From Rhabditoides inermis (taxonomy: Eukaryota; Nematoda; Chromadorea; Rhabditida; Rhabditidae): 64,000 nucleotides of DNA. The stretch's first letter is position 1; each line of letters starts with the position of its first letter. The notes beneath the pieces are model-generated. The model saw only the letters and a program-made list of their open reading frames with translations, searched no databases and was not told the DNA's origin. A program made the translations under genes and the position numbers. The DNA is taken from contig CAWZYM010000076.1 in the NCBI GenBank assembly GCA_963966185.1, forward strand, positions 557,001-621,000, read 5' to 3'. Of this stretch, positions 12,131 to 26,230 are shown one piece after another.

Positions 12131-12170
<40 letters not shown>

Positions 12171-12472
12171 TCTGACCTTGGGCGCGTAGTACCATCCCTG
12201 CACCTGCACTCCATCAGAGAGGAACTCGATCGATCGGGCCTCCGACACCACCCCGTCCAGGGCAGCCAGAGAAGCAGAGGAACGAGACTCGCGAAGCACC
12301 TGACAGTGACGTCATGACACTCAAAGTCCAATACACACTCCACATACCTCCACGCTAGGTTGCTCGGCAGCGAGACGGATTCGGATAAGGGACGAGGCCT
12401 GAACACCGTGGTCTATCCTAACAACTTTCTTTCCATCCTCTCCCTCCATTCCCCATCCCCATTCTCTCTCTC

Positions 12473-12526
<54 letters not shown>

Positions 12527-12693
12527 CCCACCTTCTTCGGTCCCATCGCAATCGCATAGCAGTCCAGCTGGGGAGTGATGCGGAGATGAGTGAATACTGT
12601 GAAGTCCGGAGTCGACAAAGGCTGCACCAGATCCGCCTTCCTACATATGGGATTGGTCAAGGATTTGAGAGAGGGTGAGAAAGAGAGAGAGAA

Positions 12694-12733
<40 letters not shown>

Positions 12734-13196
12734 AGAGAGATCCTCCCCACCTCACGACGAGCTTTCCGTTCACATTGAACACCATCGTGTCTCCGTGTCC
12801 GGCAAACGGCCTGTCTCCAAACTGCCACAGAGGATAGCCAATCTCGGCAGACACAGGGTACATGTTGTGAGTGGCGCCTACAAGTATGCACAACTACAGT
12901 AACCCCTTACAGTACCCACCAGTCTGCACATCCACTTCGTAGACATTCCACCATCCACTCTCGTCGCTCACAACCACCAGTCGACCGTCCGACAGCCACG
13001 CGGGGTTGTAGTAGTTGATGTTCTGAGAGAGACAATCTCTCCCCCCCCTCCTTCTCCTCTTCTCATACCTTTCCCTCTCCGTCGAGAATCTTGCGCGCAT
13101 TTTGCGGCTTCCCAGCCTCGTCCACCTCAGCTAGCCAGATGGACGTCTCGTCCCACGGCTAAAGAGCTCATCCTCATAGAGGGAAAGAGAAAGAGA

Positions 13197-13250
<54 letters not shown>

Positions 13251-14268
13251 CCTGACCATGTTGATGTGGTTCCACTGCATCCATGCGACCGCGCGTCCGT
13301 CGCCGCGCAGTCTCGGACACGCATAGAAGTCCGCGCCCTCCGACTGAACACCAATGTGCAAAACACAATCTTCCCCATCCATAACACAAAATACACGGGG
13401 TACAACACTCACCAGGACCGTCTTCTCCGTAGTCTCCTGATCGATCAATACCACCTGAATGGATCCATATCATTTCATATTACCATTCCCATCCTGATAC
13501 CGTACTTCTCTCCCTCTCTCTCTATCTCTCCCCCCCCCCCTCTCTCTCTCCCACCCTGTTCTCGGGATCTGGGTGCTCGTCCCCTCCTCCTTTCACGTGT
13601 TCCTCTTCGACAGTCGCCACCAGCTTCCCAGCCACACTCATGTCCGCGTACCGCAACGTCTTCTCCCTCAAACGGCAACCAATCAATGCCAACTGATCGA
13701 TAACTAATCAATACTCACTGTGAGTCAATGATCTGCTGCACCGGCTCGCCGACGCTTTTCTGACGGTACAGACCCTGAACATCAAAAATAAAATAAATCA
13801 ATAATCGATAGATCGATCGCACCTGGACAGTGGTGAAGAGAATGGATCCATCCTCGTGCGTCGCTAGAGAGCCGCCGCCATACTCGTGCACTGAAACAGT
13901 CCAAATAGAGAGGGGGAGGAGAGAGAGCGGAGAGGAGGAAGGGAGCCGTACCTGCATTCTGCACCGAGTAGCCCTCCGCCCACGCCTTCTTCACTCCCTG
14001 GCTGTCCAGTTGGAAAACGGCTCGCTTGCCCGTCTCGATGTGCTGCTCCACCCAGAACACTCCGTCTACAATCAATACAATCAATAATCTATTCAACACG
14101 CATTAAATCGATACTCACGCTGGTTCGCCTGGATCTCGGTGATTGCCTTGCAGTTTCCCTGACTGAACAGCTCGGGAGTGATGGGACTATCCCAGCTGCC
14201 GTACTCTGCTACCTAGAGTACTGTATATTGAAATCCTATAACAACAAACCGCCTACCTTTGTGGCCAT
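10731..14268 (-). CDS. Prolyl oligopeptidase-family (S9) serine peptidase
   Basis: About 22 short exons on the minus strand. The start ATG at 14268 opens a 12-nt exon (MATK). Exon 2 (14212-14119) encodes [19 protein letters not shown], typical of the S9 beta-propeller N-terminus. Later propeller exons include [20 protein letters not shown] (14065-13952), [20 protein letters not shown] (13890-13823), [32 protein letters not shown] and [20 protein letters not shown] (13022-12920). The alpha/beta-hydrolase part has [32 protein letters not shown], the nucleophile elbow [20 protein letters not shown] (about 11605-11490), the Asp site [12 protein letters not shown] and the His site DEGHGFRG (about 11055). 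All three catalytic residues are present. Many S9 enzymes are cytosolic and remove or cleave short peptides; no signal peptide is seen here. The exact 3' end (about 10731) and one junction near 12528-12532 are uncertain. Several introns are almost pure GA/CT repeat. Confidence 0.88.
10747..10945. repeat. CT-rich simple-sequence block
   Basis: About 200 bp of CCCTCTCT-type low-complexity sequence beyond the His-site exon of the S9 peptidase gene. It probably lies in its last intron or 3' region and makes the gene's end hard to place. Confidence 0.85.
12476..12524. repeat. (CT)n microsatellite in an S9 peptidase intron
   Basis: The tract begins a few bases after the splice donor on the minus strand (GTGGGTGG then GAGAGA) and fills most of the intron. 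Confidence 0.9.
12676..12741. repeat. (GA)n microsatellite in an S9 peptidase intron
   Basis: GA-rich tract filling most of a 110-nt intron; CT on the gene's strand. Confidence 0.9.
13181..13249. repeat. (GA)n microsatellite in an S9 peptidase intron
   Basis: GA/AAGAGA tract filling most of the intron between the exons ending HINM and starting PWDE. Confidence 0.9.
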
Positions 14269-14629
14269 GGTCCTCATAGATTGCGTCAGCCTAGTCACAA
14301 TCAGTCGGCCCAGTATCTACAACAAGTCTCTCTTTCTCATCATTACGCAATCATGACGCCCTATCAGTCTGTCTCGAACCCTCTATCAGATACTTCCACG
14401 ATGGCTCTTCAACATCTCATCTCTCAATCACACCACACCATCATTCCAAATCAACAATCTTTATTATCTCAAATACAATCTCTCGCTTACTCGTAAAATA
14501 TAAAGTCTGTGCGAACGGATATAGTATAGGTGTTACAACATGCAACATCGATAACAGCAGTGTCTGGGACACCCATAACAACAGTCCCTTGATAAGGGAC
14601 AGTGGATCGATGGAGGGGCGGGCCGCCGT
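14269..14629. other. Spacer between ALDH7A1 3' end and S9 peptidase 5' end
   Basis: Nothing coding is visible. Both neighbours are on the minus strand, so this 361-bp gap should hold the S9 peptidase promoter and the ALDH7A1 3' UTR. It contains aaaatata and tataaag-like words near 14496-14506. Confidence 0.5.
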
Positions 14630-17182
<2,553 letters not shown>

Positions 17183-17880
17183 CTCGAGAAGAGGGTGCGT
17201 GCGGCCCTAAAATGGAAGTGAGAGAAACATAGGGGGTGCTCAATAAAACAAATTCAAGCGAAAAGGGGTTACGTGCACATGGACATTGTCGAGAAGCTCA
17301 GTCTGGAATGTGGGGGGGGGGGAATTCACAGTAGATGAGATGAGGATCGAAGAGGATAAGAAATATCGCAAAATATACGTTCTGGATGGTTCATGATAAG
17401 TGTTATCGTTTTCAAAGGACAGTGAAAAGGTTGTGAATAGAACATGTGCAAAAATATTCAGAAGAAACCACGTTCCAGAAGATTGAATTTTACAACAATG
17501 ACCAGTTGGGTGGTGGCATACTCTATGTCTCTGCAGGTTTCGACTCTAACCGTCTGACTCTTCTACGTAAAATACATAACTTCAACCAAATTTAAACCTG
17601 GAAATACATTCTAACACAGGATTTTTATTCATTTAGATTTAAGAAAACAATTGAGCTCAATTTTTTAAGAACAAAATCAAGTATATAAACAAAAAAAATA
17701 TGAGTAAAAAATTTATGAGAAACTTATACTTATAGTTTTTATTACCGATTCGCGCTTCTCAGATCAAGTCCGGATTACGGTATCGATACTTTTATATAAA
17801 ATGTTTTCTTTGATGTTTTGTTGGCACATATAATATATTTATCTCCATACAAACAGTCAATCAATTACAGGTAATTTGTC
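17183..17880. promoter_or_regulatory. Divergent intergenic region (ALDH7A1 / PHF12-like)
   Basis: A 698-bp A/T-rich region between two start codons that point away from each other. It must contain both 5' flanks. It ends in an attacaggtaatttgtc stretch before the PHF12-like ATG. I see no clear TATA box or named element; a G8 run lies near 17312. Confidence 0.45.
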
Positions 17881-20800
17881 ATGTCGGGGAAGCACAAACC
17901 CTTTCATTACGACTCAGACGATGGGCTCATGAACGTATGTTTGTTGGTTGTTGTTTTTTTTCTTTATTTAATTTAAATGTTGTTGTGTAGGAGATCGAGA
18001 AGCTGACGGCGCCTCCTGGGCGGAAGCAGGTCGTACCGCAGCCGATCGTCCAGAGCCAGCAGTCGCGATGGAAGTCCGTCAACGCCCAGTACTGCATAGT
18101 CTGCAAGGTGAGTGTCGTTTTTTGATCATTGAACATTGATATATTAGTCAAACATGTGTCTGTTTTAGTAGCAGTAGCGTATGTATGAGTATGAGTCTAT
18201 CCGCCTTGCAGGAGGGCGGTGAGTTGCTGTGTTGCGATGCGTGTCCCGCTTCCTTCCATCTCATGTGCCATCAGCCGCCCATATGCAGGTATACTTCTAT
18301 CTACTCACCTTTGTTTTTGTTTTTTTCTGATGTATTTACACATACGTTTGCGTTGTTGCTGTACGACTGTATCTTGTTTATTGTGTGTTGTTGTTGTTGT
18401 GTTAGTGTTATCATTGATGAATTGCAGGGACGACATCCCACAGGGCAAGTGGATGTGTAATCGCTGCAATCACACACCGAGTGACGGACCCAGGCATTCA
18501 GTAAGTTTATTACTGTTTTGTTTATGTCCATTATTCAAATTCGTATTTTCCCCACATCTTTGAATAGATTATATCCCTATTCACGGCTTTGTTGTTGCAT
18601 GTCGCCTCGAGAAACAGATGGATAAACAGAACATGCGAACATTCTCTCTATTTCTCGCTCTCCGCTTATTTGGTATTCCATTTTGGGTTGCCCCTACTCG
18701 TAGCGCGGCCGCAGTTCGGGGCGGGGCAATTGATTGTGGTTGCTGCATGTTTCAAGCAGTAAACGTCGTGAGCGAGGCGAGAGAGTGAGAGAGTAGGGGG
18801 ATGATGCCCGGCCAGAATGAAGCATGCATGCGTCCTCCTATTAAAGGCATATGAAGCCGGCCGCGCCTTTCACTCCCATTCAATACGCTTCATGGATCTC
18901 TCCCGGGAAACTCCATCTTCCATCATCATCGTATCTCTGGTCCACTACTTTGGCTTCTTGCACGAGTTGAACTCTGTCCATGTGCTAATGAGGTGCGTGT
19001 GCCCTGTGCAATTTGCCCGCCCGATTTGTGCTCGTTCATCCCTCCGTCCTCTCGCGTTCCAATCCAATTTCGGTGAGCGCATCTGAGCCGTTCTCGACTT
19101 TTTCTGTTCTTGCGAGGGCGAGCCCCTCTCGCCTGCCGACGCCGTTCGTTTGCATTGCATTCCGCCTCTCCTCGCCTCCTCCAGAGTCATTTCCTGTCGA
19201 TATGCTCTTCCACGTTCCAAGTGCGACTTGCGACGTCGTCGGGGAGGATAAGATAAGAAGAGAGTGAGAGAGAGGGAGGGATGAGAGCTCTCCCAGCCAC
19301 CTCTTATGCGAGTGCACTTGCCTCTTCCTCTACCCCTCTCGCCGCGTTCCGACTTCCGATTCCGACACTCATTATTCATAACTCTTGTCTATAGTTTGCG
19401 TACTTCCCGATAATCCACCGTGGAGCTCCTGTTCTCTCTCTCTCTAAATCCCTGTTCTCACCAAGACCAAGCATTGCCGTTTTTTTGTGGATATTATGTT
19501 ACGACGCAAGCTTATCGATTTCACGTCTTATTCAATTGCCTTGTCTTTATTGGTAATGTTGTATCAGTGTTGTTACGCTCGCCTCAGTCTATCTAGTTTT
19601 AGTCTCACCACATTCACCTACTTTTTCATGCAGATTATAAAAGGAAGTAGTGATGTTCATGCATCATGCGGCATGCTTACATTTTTCTCGCGATGGCTGT
19701 GGCTTGACTATGTTATGACTGTGTTTATTACTGGGTGATTCATCCTGGTCTTATCTCACGATTCGGTGTGATATTTTGGAGAAACATGGATGTTTTGATT
19801 GACCTTATGCTAACTTTGCAGCAGCAGCAGTGTGATGTGGGTGAGAGCGAGGAGGATCGGAACCGGGCGGCCGCGCTGCGAGTCCTCTCCACTGCCGCGC
19901 CAGTCGACGACCCACTCGCACTCCTCGCACAGGCAGCACTCGTGTGCAACGCCGAACAGGTGGGGGGACAGGGTCACATGTGCTCCACTTCATCTTTGAT
20001 AAAGTGCGAATGCGGCTGTATGCTGGACTGGAAGTCGAAACCACTTGATCCTCGCGTTCTTGGTGATTTCTCTATTGCGTGTTATTGATGATGTTTTTGT
20101 AAATGTTTTTTTGCAGTTCTCTCTGCCGACGGACCTGGTACGCGATCCGAAGAGCGACGCGTACGTGCCATACGAGGAGGCCGGGCATCAGAGACCCACG
20201 GTCGTCGGAGAGCGGTGCAACGTGTGCAAGAGGTGAGCCTCTTCCCCCCTCCCTCTCCCTCCCCCTCTCTCTCTCCCTCTCTCTCTCTCTCCCTCTCTCT
20301 CCCTCTCTCTCCCTCTCCCTCTCCCTCTCCTCATTATGTGACGTTGAGGCACACTTCGGAGCATGTGAACGAGTGTGGTATCCGGTGTGACTTCTGCCCT
20401 CTCGTCTACCACCTCGACTGTATCACCCCGCCCCTCCCCGCCCCGCCCAAGGACCGATGGATGTGTCCCAACCACGCAGAGCATGCTGTGGTCAGTGAAT
20501 GAGAGAAATGGTCATTGTGTGTGCATCAAATCAAATGTTCATTCACAATTGCATATTCATGTACATTTTGAATGCATGAGAGGTGGTGTGGAAATGAGAT
20601 CGTTCCATTCTATCTACGTCATGATACACATGGTGACGCATAGAAAATGTTTATTCGTGTCTCGTCTACTGGCACATTTCGAGCTTGACACATATCTGGA
20701 GCGGTGTCTTGTTGTGCTGCACCATCTGGACGATGTGTAAATGCGTGGAATAGGATGACTGGACTGCTGAGTGAGAGACTGACCGTGTCGATTTCCGCGT

Positions 20801-22512
20801 CGATGGTAGTCTTGCAGAAGGTGTGTAGGAAAGCACTCGGAAGGCGGTCGCAGTACTCGTTGAGGAACTCAAGTGCAACGAATAAAACACACTCACTCCT
20901 CTTTAGGGAGGTTCTAAGATGAAATTTGAACCAAGTTTTGGGTCAAAAAGGGTAAAGTTTCCATTTTTGCCCTGAGTTTCTCGCTGCTGGACTGGGGGTC
21001 TCGTTTTGAAATTGAGCCCAAACTTTGGCCACACTTTACCCACCCGAAACTTTACCCAAGAGAGTATGGGGCGCTGAAGAGAGTTAGACAGAAAAGGTGG
21101 GGGTGGGTAAAGTTTTGCACAAAAAGCATCTTAGAACCTCCCTTATGTAGGTCAAAAATATGCTTCGACGCTGACAGTTGACACAAGCGTCAAGCGAATA
21201 GATGCGCGTGTAATAAACCCGTGCTTGCGTTAACGCGACTGTAGGCTATGCTTTGTGTTTCCCGCCTTGCGATAGCGTCAAAGATTCCGCCCTCATCCGC
21301 TCACCTTCTTGATCTGGTCCTCGTCCTTGTCTGTGAGTGTCACCAGCTTGGTTGCCGCGTCGAGACACGTGTCACACAGAAGACCCGTGGCCGAGGAGAG
21401 GAGAGGGAGGGAGAGGGAAAGGGAGATGAGAGCGAGGAGGGGGAGGAAGCGCATTGTTGTGACAGAATGATACATTATACAAGCTGCGCAGGTTTATATA
21501 GTATCTCTTTGTCCTTATCGCGCCTTGATATTTGGAATTTGGATAATCTGTGGTGATATCACTCTGGCGACGATTCGTGAGAGCCCGCGCCAGATTGTTG
21601 ATTAGTGATAATTACGGGTGATTCATAGTTCATGGGTTCAGGGTTCAAGCCGGATACGGCTTAAGAGAGAATGATTTTAAAATTGAACAGTAGGTGATAT
21701 ACCAAAACCAAAACCACTGTTTGATTTCTGACTATTTGTTCGCAGGACAAGTGCCTTCTTCGCTCGACGAGCATCACGGAGCGACGGCGACTGTGGGAGA
21801 AGTATGCGAGGCAGCCTGTGGATGAGATGGTCGTCAGGACGAGGCTCATGGGCAAGGTGGGCAGGGAGAGGGGACAGGTCGGGACTCATCATCATGTTCT
21901 CAGGTGGCGGCCGGTCGCAAGGCACTGCGCCGCACTGGGAAGACGCTCGCAGGACAGCCACCCAGGATGAAGGTGGGGCGGCGGGATGAGTCCTCACTGA
22001 CATGACACATGCCTCTGCAGGTGCGCGGTGGAGTCAAGGATCTGTACGCGCGGCGTTGGGAGAGGGACGAGCGCGTCGCATTTGCCACCGATGAGGAGAG
22101 GAAGGGGTGAGTCGTGAGTCATAGATGTGTGTTTTGTGTTTTACCTTCAAATATTTAGATTTATCGAGTCTGTGGCGCTGCTGGGTGGAGTGGCCAGACC
22201 GACGAGAGGAGAGGTGAAGGAGGAGGAGGAGGAAGAGGCGATGGACTCGGCGGAGCCACGCTCTGTCGATTCATCTGCGATGGAAGTGGAGGAGGGAGAG
22301 GAGAAGGAGCAGGAGCAGCCCGAGGGAGAGGGAGACGTCTCGGCGGTGATGGAGGGGCTGTTGTGCCGCGTGCAGAGCAATGAACTGGCGGGGAGGGTGA
22401 AGACGGAAGTGGAGGACAGCGGGGAGGAGAAGAGAGGGGAGGGGGAACCAGAGGAGCCTGAGCTGCTGCGTCACTGCGACCGACTGGCGAGAAGTGCACA
22501 GAACCCGGTGAG

Positions 22513-22552
<40 letters not shown>

Positions 22553-23263
22553 AATTGTTTTCAGCGTGATCGCGCCATCTACCATTTGGCATCGGAGAGG
22601 ATCCGCCAGCTGGGACGTGCGAGTGCTGTGTATGGAAAGAGGTGGAGGGAGGAGAAGGGGGAGAAGGAAGCGGAGACGGCTGCCAAGAGGAGCAAACAGA
22701 TGCGATTCGAGACGAGTGAGTGGAAATGATTTGGAACAGGGTAACTGATTGTCTTTCTTCTAGGGATGTTCCTCTCGTCGCATCCGGTGCTGGGAGTATT
22801 GAAGGAGGAGGGAGCGGACCGGCCAGTCGCCATCCAGAGACTCGTTACCAGCGTCGGAACCAGTGACGACTGTATGATACGGTAAGTAGGATGCAGTGTG
22901 CATTGCTGTCATTCTTGTAATCTTGTATAGCTAACCGATCACACGACGACTTATCTATTTTTTGACCCACCCGATGGTTGCAGGCTGAGCGGTGTTCCGG
23001 CGGCGGGCTCGGAACGGGGCATGTGCACTGCGCTCGCGCCCCACCACGGGACGATCGTGTTCGAGAAGGTGCGAGTCGTGTCCCCTGTCTCCCTCTTTAT
23101 GCCAGTCTGTCAGGTGTCCCGTCGGTTCGAGTTCCTCCCTGCCCAGCTGTCGTCGGTGCGAGTGGATGGAGTGTGGTATGGAGGGGACGAGGAGGGAGGA
23201 GGAGAGAGGAGGCCGGACTGTATCTGCCATCGCGGAGGGTGGGACGGAGCACAGGGTGAGTGA
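17881..23263 (+). CDS. PHF12: PHF12-like double PHD-finger chromatin protein
   Basis: Clear exons: 17881-17934, 17991-18107, 18212-18288, 18428-18500, 19822-19959, 20117-20232, 20349-20490, then 21746 onward to about 23263. PHD finger 1 (residues about 52-99) reads [20 protein letters not shown] ... MCNRC; PHD finger 2 (about 187-238) reads CNVCKR ... [12 protein letters not shown] ... MCPNH. The spacing of the two fingers, a Glu-rich linker (about 22200-22470) and a C-terminal FHA-like end ([28 protein letters not shown]) match the architecture of PHF12/Pf1, a reader subunit of Sin3-HDAC corepressor complexes. The binding properties are assumed from the family. A 1,255-nt intron (20491-21745) holds an antisense saposin-like gene, and a further intron of about 1.3 kb (18501-19821) looks empty. 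The stop at 23261-23263 overlaps a possible donor (GTGAGT at 23256), so one more exon downstream is possible. Confidence 0.88.
18501..19821. other. Long empty intron of the PHF12-like gene
   Basis: 1.3 kb without convincing coding sequence, repeats or RNA genes. Base composition shifts from GC-rich (about 18700-19350) to AT-rich near the acceptor. Confidence 0.5.
20034..20097. repeat. Dispersed repeat, copy 1
   Basis: About 65 bp shared with 25668-25731: GTCGAAACCA-TTGATCC, then CTCTATTGCGTGTTATTGAT, with small indels. It lies in a PHF12-like intron. Confidence 0.6.
20272..20334. repeat. CT-rich simple repeat
   Basis: (CTCT)n/(CCCT)n tract in the PHF12-like intron just upstream of the second PHD exon. 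Confidence 0.85.
20666..21454 (-). CDS. Saposin-like (SapB/caenopore-type) secreted protein, nested in PHF12-like intron
   Basis: Three exons on the minus strand: 21454-21305, 20867-20784 and 20725-20666. They total 294 nt (97 residues plus stop) with every junction in phase 0; splice sites are GTGAGC...TTGAG and GTCAGT...TCCAG. The start Met opens a signal peptide ([20 protein letters not shown]). The mature part has the six-cysteine saposin pattern: CDTC, EYC, FCK, IC and MC, with spacing and hydrophobic positions of a SapB domain and the usual PLQIC end. Small one-domain saposin proteins in nematodes and amoebae bind or permeabilise membranes and often act against bacteria in the gut; activity here is inferred only from the fold. 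The upstream Met at 21475 is possible but would spoil the signal peptide. Intron 1 contains a MITE at 20906-21142. The whole gene sits inside the PHF12-like intron at 20491-21745, antisense to it. Confidence 0.85.
20906..21142. mobile_element. MITE with TTA target duplication (PIF/Harbinger-like)
   Basis: A 237-bp non-coding element with perfect 16-bp terminal inverted repeats (GGGAGGTTCTAAGATG at the left, its reverse complement at the right). TTA lies directly outside both ends (20903-20905 and 21143-21145). TTA duplications and GGG starts are typical of PIF/Harbinger MITEs. The interior repeats GGTAAAGTTT/AAACTTTACCC in both orientations. Confidence 0.85.
22519..22548. repeat. (CT)n microsatellite in PHF12-like intron
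   Basis: CT tract starting within 12 nt of the splice donor (GTGAGTGCCAT then CTCTCT) in an intron of only about 50 nt. Confidence 0.85.
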
Positions 23264-23543
23264 GTACAGTATGAACCCTGGATGAGTCCAGAGGGTTAGA
23301 ACAGAATGGAAACTCATCGATAGGACGTTTTTCTGATACATAATGGTTGGGAGGATTATCTTAATGGGTTGTGACGGATGAAAGATGAGTAGGGATGAAG
23401 AGCATGTGTTCCCAGGAGATGAAGGAGTGAGAAAAAGAGGAGTCTGAAAGTGCACCCGATACTTTGTCGGACACTGATGTGTTCTCTGTTGTCTCACACT
23501 TGATTCGGTTGTTCACTGTTCAGCAGTGTGTTGAGTCACACAT

Positions 23544-24022
23544 AGAGATGGTCCGGTTAACCGTCATTTCGATTATTTTTCCGGTTTTCGGTTAACCGGT
23601 TAGCCGGAAACCGTTTTGATTTCGGTTAACCGGTTAACCGAACCGAAAAACCGTGACAGAAACCGGTTTTCGGTTAACCGACCCGTTCAACCGGTTCCCC
23701 TGTAGCTGACTGTCTAGGCTAAGTTCGACGCTCGTATTGTCAAATTTCTCGAGTTTTGTGATGTAACAATGGCGGTAACTGACAAATAAGATTGAATTTC
23801 GCGCTATCTTTGATGATCTCACACCTTCAGTGTCGGTTTCGATAACCAAAAACCGGTTAACCGGAACCGGTTTTTTGAAGTCACGGTTCGGTTAACCGGT
23901 TAATCGAAAACCGTTTTAAAATCGGTTAACCGGTTAACCGGAACCGGTTTTTCGAAATTTCGGTTCGGTTAACCGGTTAAACCTAACCGAAAAACCGTGA
24001 AGAGTTTAACCGGACCATCTCT
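23544..24022. mobile_element. MITE with perfect 10-bp target duplication (Mutator-like)
   Basis: A 479-bp non-coding element. The termini are inverted (AGAGATGGTCCGGTTAA at 23544, and TTTAACCGGACCATCTCT at the right end). AGTCACACAT flanks both ends exactly (23534-23543 and 24023-24032), so this is a genuine target duplication. A length of 9-11 bp is typical of Mutator-like elements. Both sides of the element are packed with GGTTAACCGGTT-type palindromic words and AAAACCGGTT; the middle (about 23700-23830) is unique sequence. It lies between the PHF12-like gene and unc-119. Confidence 0.88.
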
Positions 24023-24032
24023 AGTCACACAT

Positions 24033-24874
24033 GTCTCTTTCCTCGCCGTTCACATACCCCCGTCATGCCGTGTGTCGTTGTAGCTCCTTCCCGCTGCATT
24101 GTATCGGCCGCGCCCCTCCGCCACGGATCCATCCTCGAGATTGGCTGCCACCGATTCCTATTCGCCTCCTTCTACTAGTTACTCGACTCACCAGTATTGT
24201 TACCTTGTTACCTTGTATATTCACTTGTTCCATCTTGTTATATGTGTGTGATCTCTTCGGTGTGAGCCCAATAAACGGTTTGTCATGTTTCGCTGAGATT
24301 GCGGTGGTTTTGATGCGACTAATCGGTTCAGCTGTCCGATGCGAATACCTCTATGTGCGTCACGCTGTCCATATATATGTGTGTATTTGTCGAGTGAATT
24401 GCAAGGTGTGTCTGTGAGACGATGCTGTCAGTGTACAGTTGTTGTGTGTTGTGTACAGTTGTGTTGTTGTTTCCCTCTCTCTATTTGCATTGTGGTGTGT
24501 TGGTTGGAGGGGGAGGGGGTATCGAGTGGTATGTCTCTCGTGGCGCGAGGGCGCCGTGGAATGTTACCTAGGAGATGTGTGTGGCAGGCAGGAGAAGGGG
24601 GGGAGAGAGAGGCGAGAGCGCGCGCCCCTCGCACCCGTCCTCTCACTTGTCCCGCCACCATTGTGTCCGCGCATCACCCTATCAATTTTGTGTGTTTGTG
24701 TGGCAAGTGAGAGAGAGTGGGGGATTGCAGTGAGGGATAGCTCTCATTAAACGGAAATGAGCTAGATGAAGTGAGGTTGTTTCCGCTGGTAATGTGTTGT
24801 GTCTGTGTTTTGTTTCCGCGTCGCTTTGTGCATTTCTATCGTTATCGATTTATTGATTGATTTGTGTCAGTGCG
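24033..24874. promoter_or_regulatory. Upstream region of unc-119
   Basis: 842 bp with no supportable gene. The last bases, TTTGTGTCAG directly before TGCGATG, look like a splice acceptor 4 nt from the start codon, as expected for spliced-leader trans-splicing or a 5' UTR intron. Confidence 0.45.
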
Positions 24875-26181
24875 ATGAAGTCTGAAGTGGCGGCCGCTCG
24901 GATCGTGGATCCACTCACAGAGGAAGAGCTGACCCAGAGAGAGAAGATACGGCCGGACGACGTGCTGCGACTAGTCAAGATCACACAGGGTGAGTGGAGA
25001 GAGAGAGAGAGGGAGGGGGGAGAGTGAGAGAGAAAGGGGAGAGAGAGAGAGAGAAAGGGGGGAGAGAGAGAGAGAGAGCTTGCAGACTACCTGTGCGCTC
25101 CGTCTGCCAATGTGTACGAGATCGAGTTCACTCGCTTCAAGATTCGCGATCTCGACACTGACCAGACCCTATTCGAGATCGAGAAGCCAGAGTGTGAGTA
25201 TTTTCCAATTATTTTCCTCTTCAGTCGGGAAGCCGTGTTGTTGTTTGTTTGTGTACTGGGTACTGATGGCATTGACTATTCCATGGACGTAGTGATGTTT
25301 GATCTAAATAGTGGAGTTTTGCATATTGTAGGGAATCGGGAATAGCGAGAGAATAGTGCTAGTTAGTATGTATTTGAAATGGCTATGTTCCAAGGGAGTA
25401 TGGTGATCTCTATGTCGTAGTCCATGTAATTGATGGTTCCGTGGGACGGATTATAGGCTAGTAGTGTGGGTAGTGAACACGATTCGAAAATTTGACTTAC
25501 GTCCGCCCCCTATATTCAAACCTTTTCCCACCAATATCGTAATATTGCATTGTCTATTTTTTCCCCATATCGAATAATCATAATGAACACTTTCCAACTT
25601 TCCATCAACTTCATCTCTGATGAGTCTCCGGATTGATGTAAGGCTCAGGTGGTAAGATGCTAGTAGTCGAAACCATTTGATCCAAATTCGCGTTTTCTTT
25701 GTGATATCTCTATTGCGTGTTATTGATTATGGGAACACAGTGAAAAATGGCCTAATACGAGATGGAAGAGCGGAATGCGATGAGTTGACAGGAGTGGAGT
25801 GGAGTGTGTGTATGATTGTTGTTGTAGCGAACGAGGAGGAGCCCCGCTCGGAGCCGACAGAGACTGCACGGTATGTGCGATACAGATTCTCATCCGACTT
25901 CCTCCGACTCAAACACGTCGGCGCCACGGTAGAGTTCGCGGTCGGAGCCAAGCCCATCAACAGGTTCAGGATGATTGGTGGGTGGAAGGAGATAGATAGA
26001 TAGAGAGCGAGAAGGAAGATGATCAAATTGCAGAGCGACACTTCTTCAAGGACACGTTGTTGAAGAGCTTTGATTTCGAGTTTGGTTTCTGTATTCCGAA
26101 CAGTCGAAACACGTGCGAGCACATCTACGAGTTCCCCCAGCTGTCAGCCAACCTCAGTGAGTATCTTACTTTCCTTATTCT

Positions 26182-26230
<49 letters not shown>

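Noticed and set aside
19013..19379. Possible exons in the GC-rich part of the long PHF12-like intron
   Set aside because: Frames are open on both strands only because of composition; no splice sites or recognisable protein motifs.
24031..24710. Cys-rich frames of 77-128 codons upstream of unc-119
   Set aside because: Overlapping frames on both strands, no signal peptide followed by a regular cysteine pattern, and repeated TGTGTG composition explain the cysteines.
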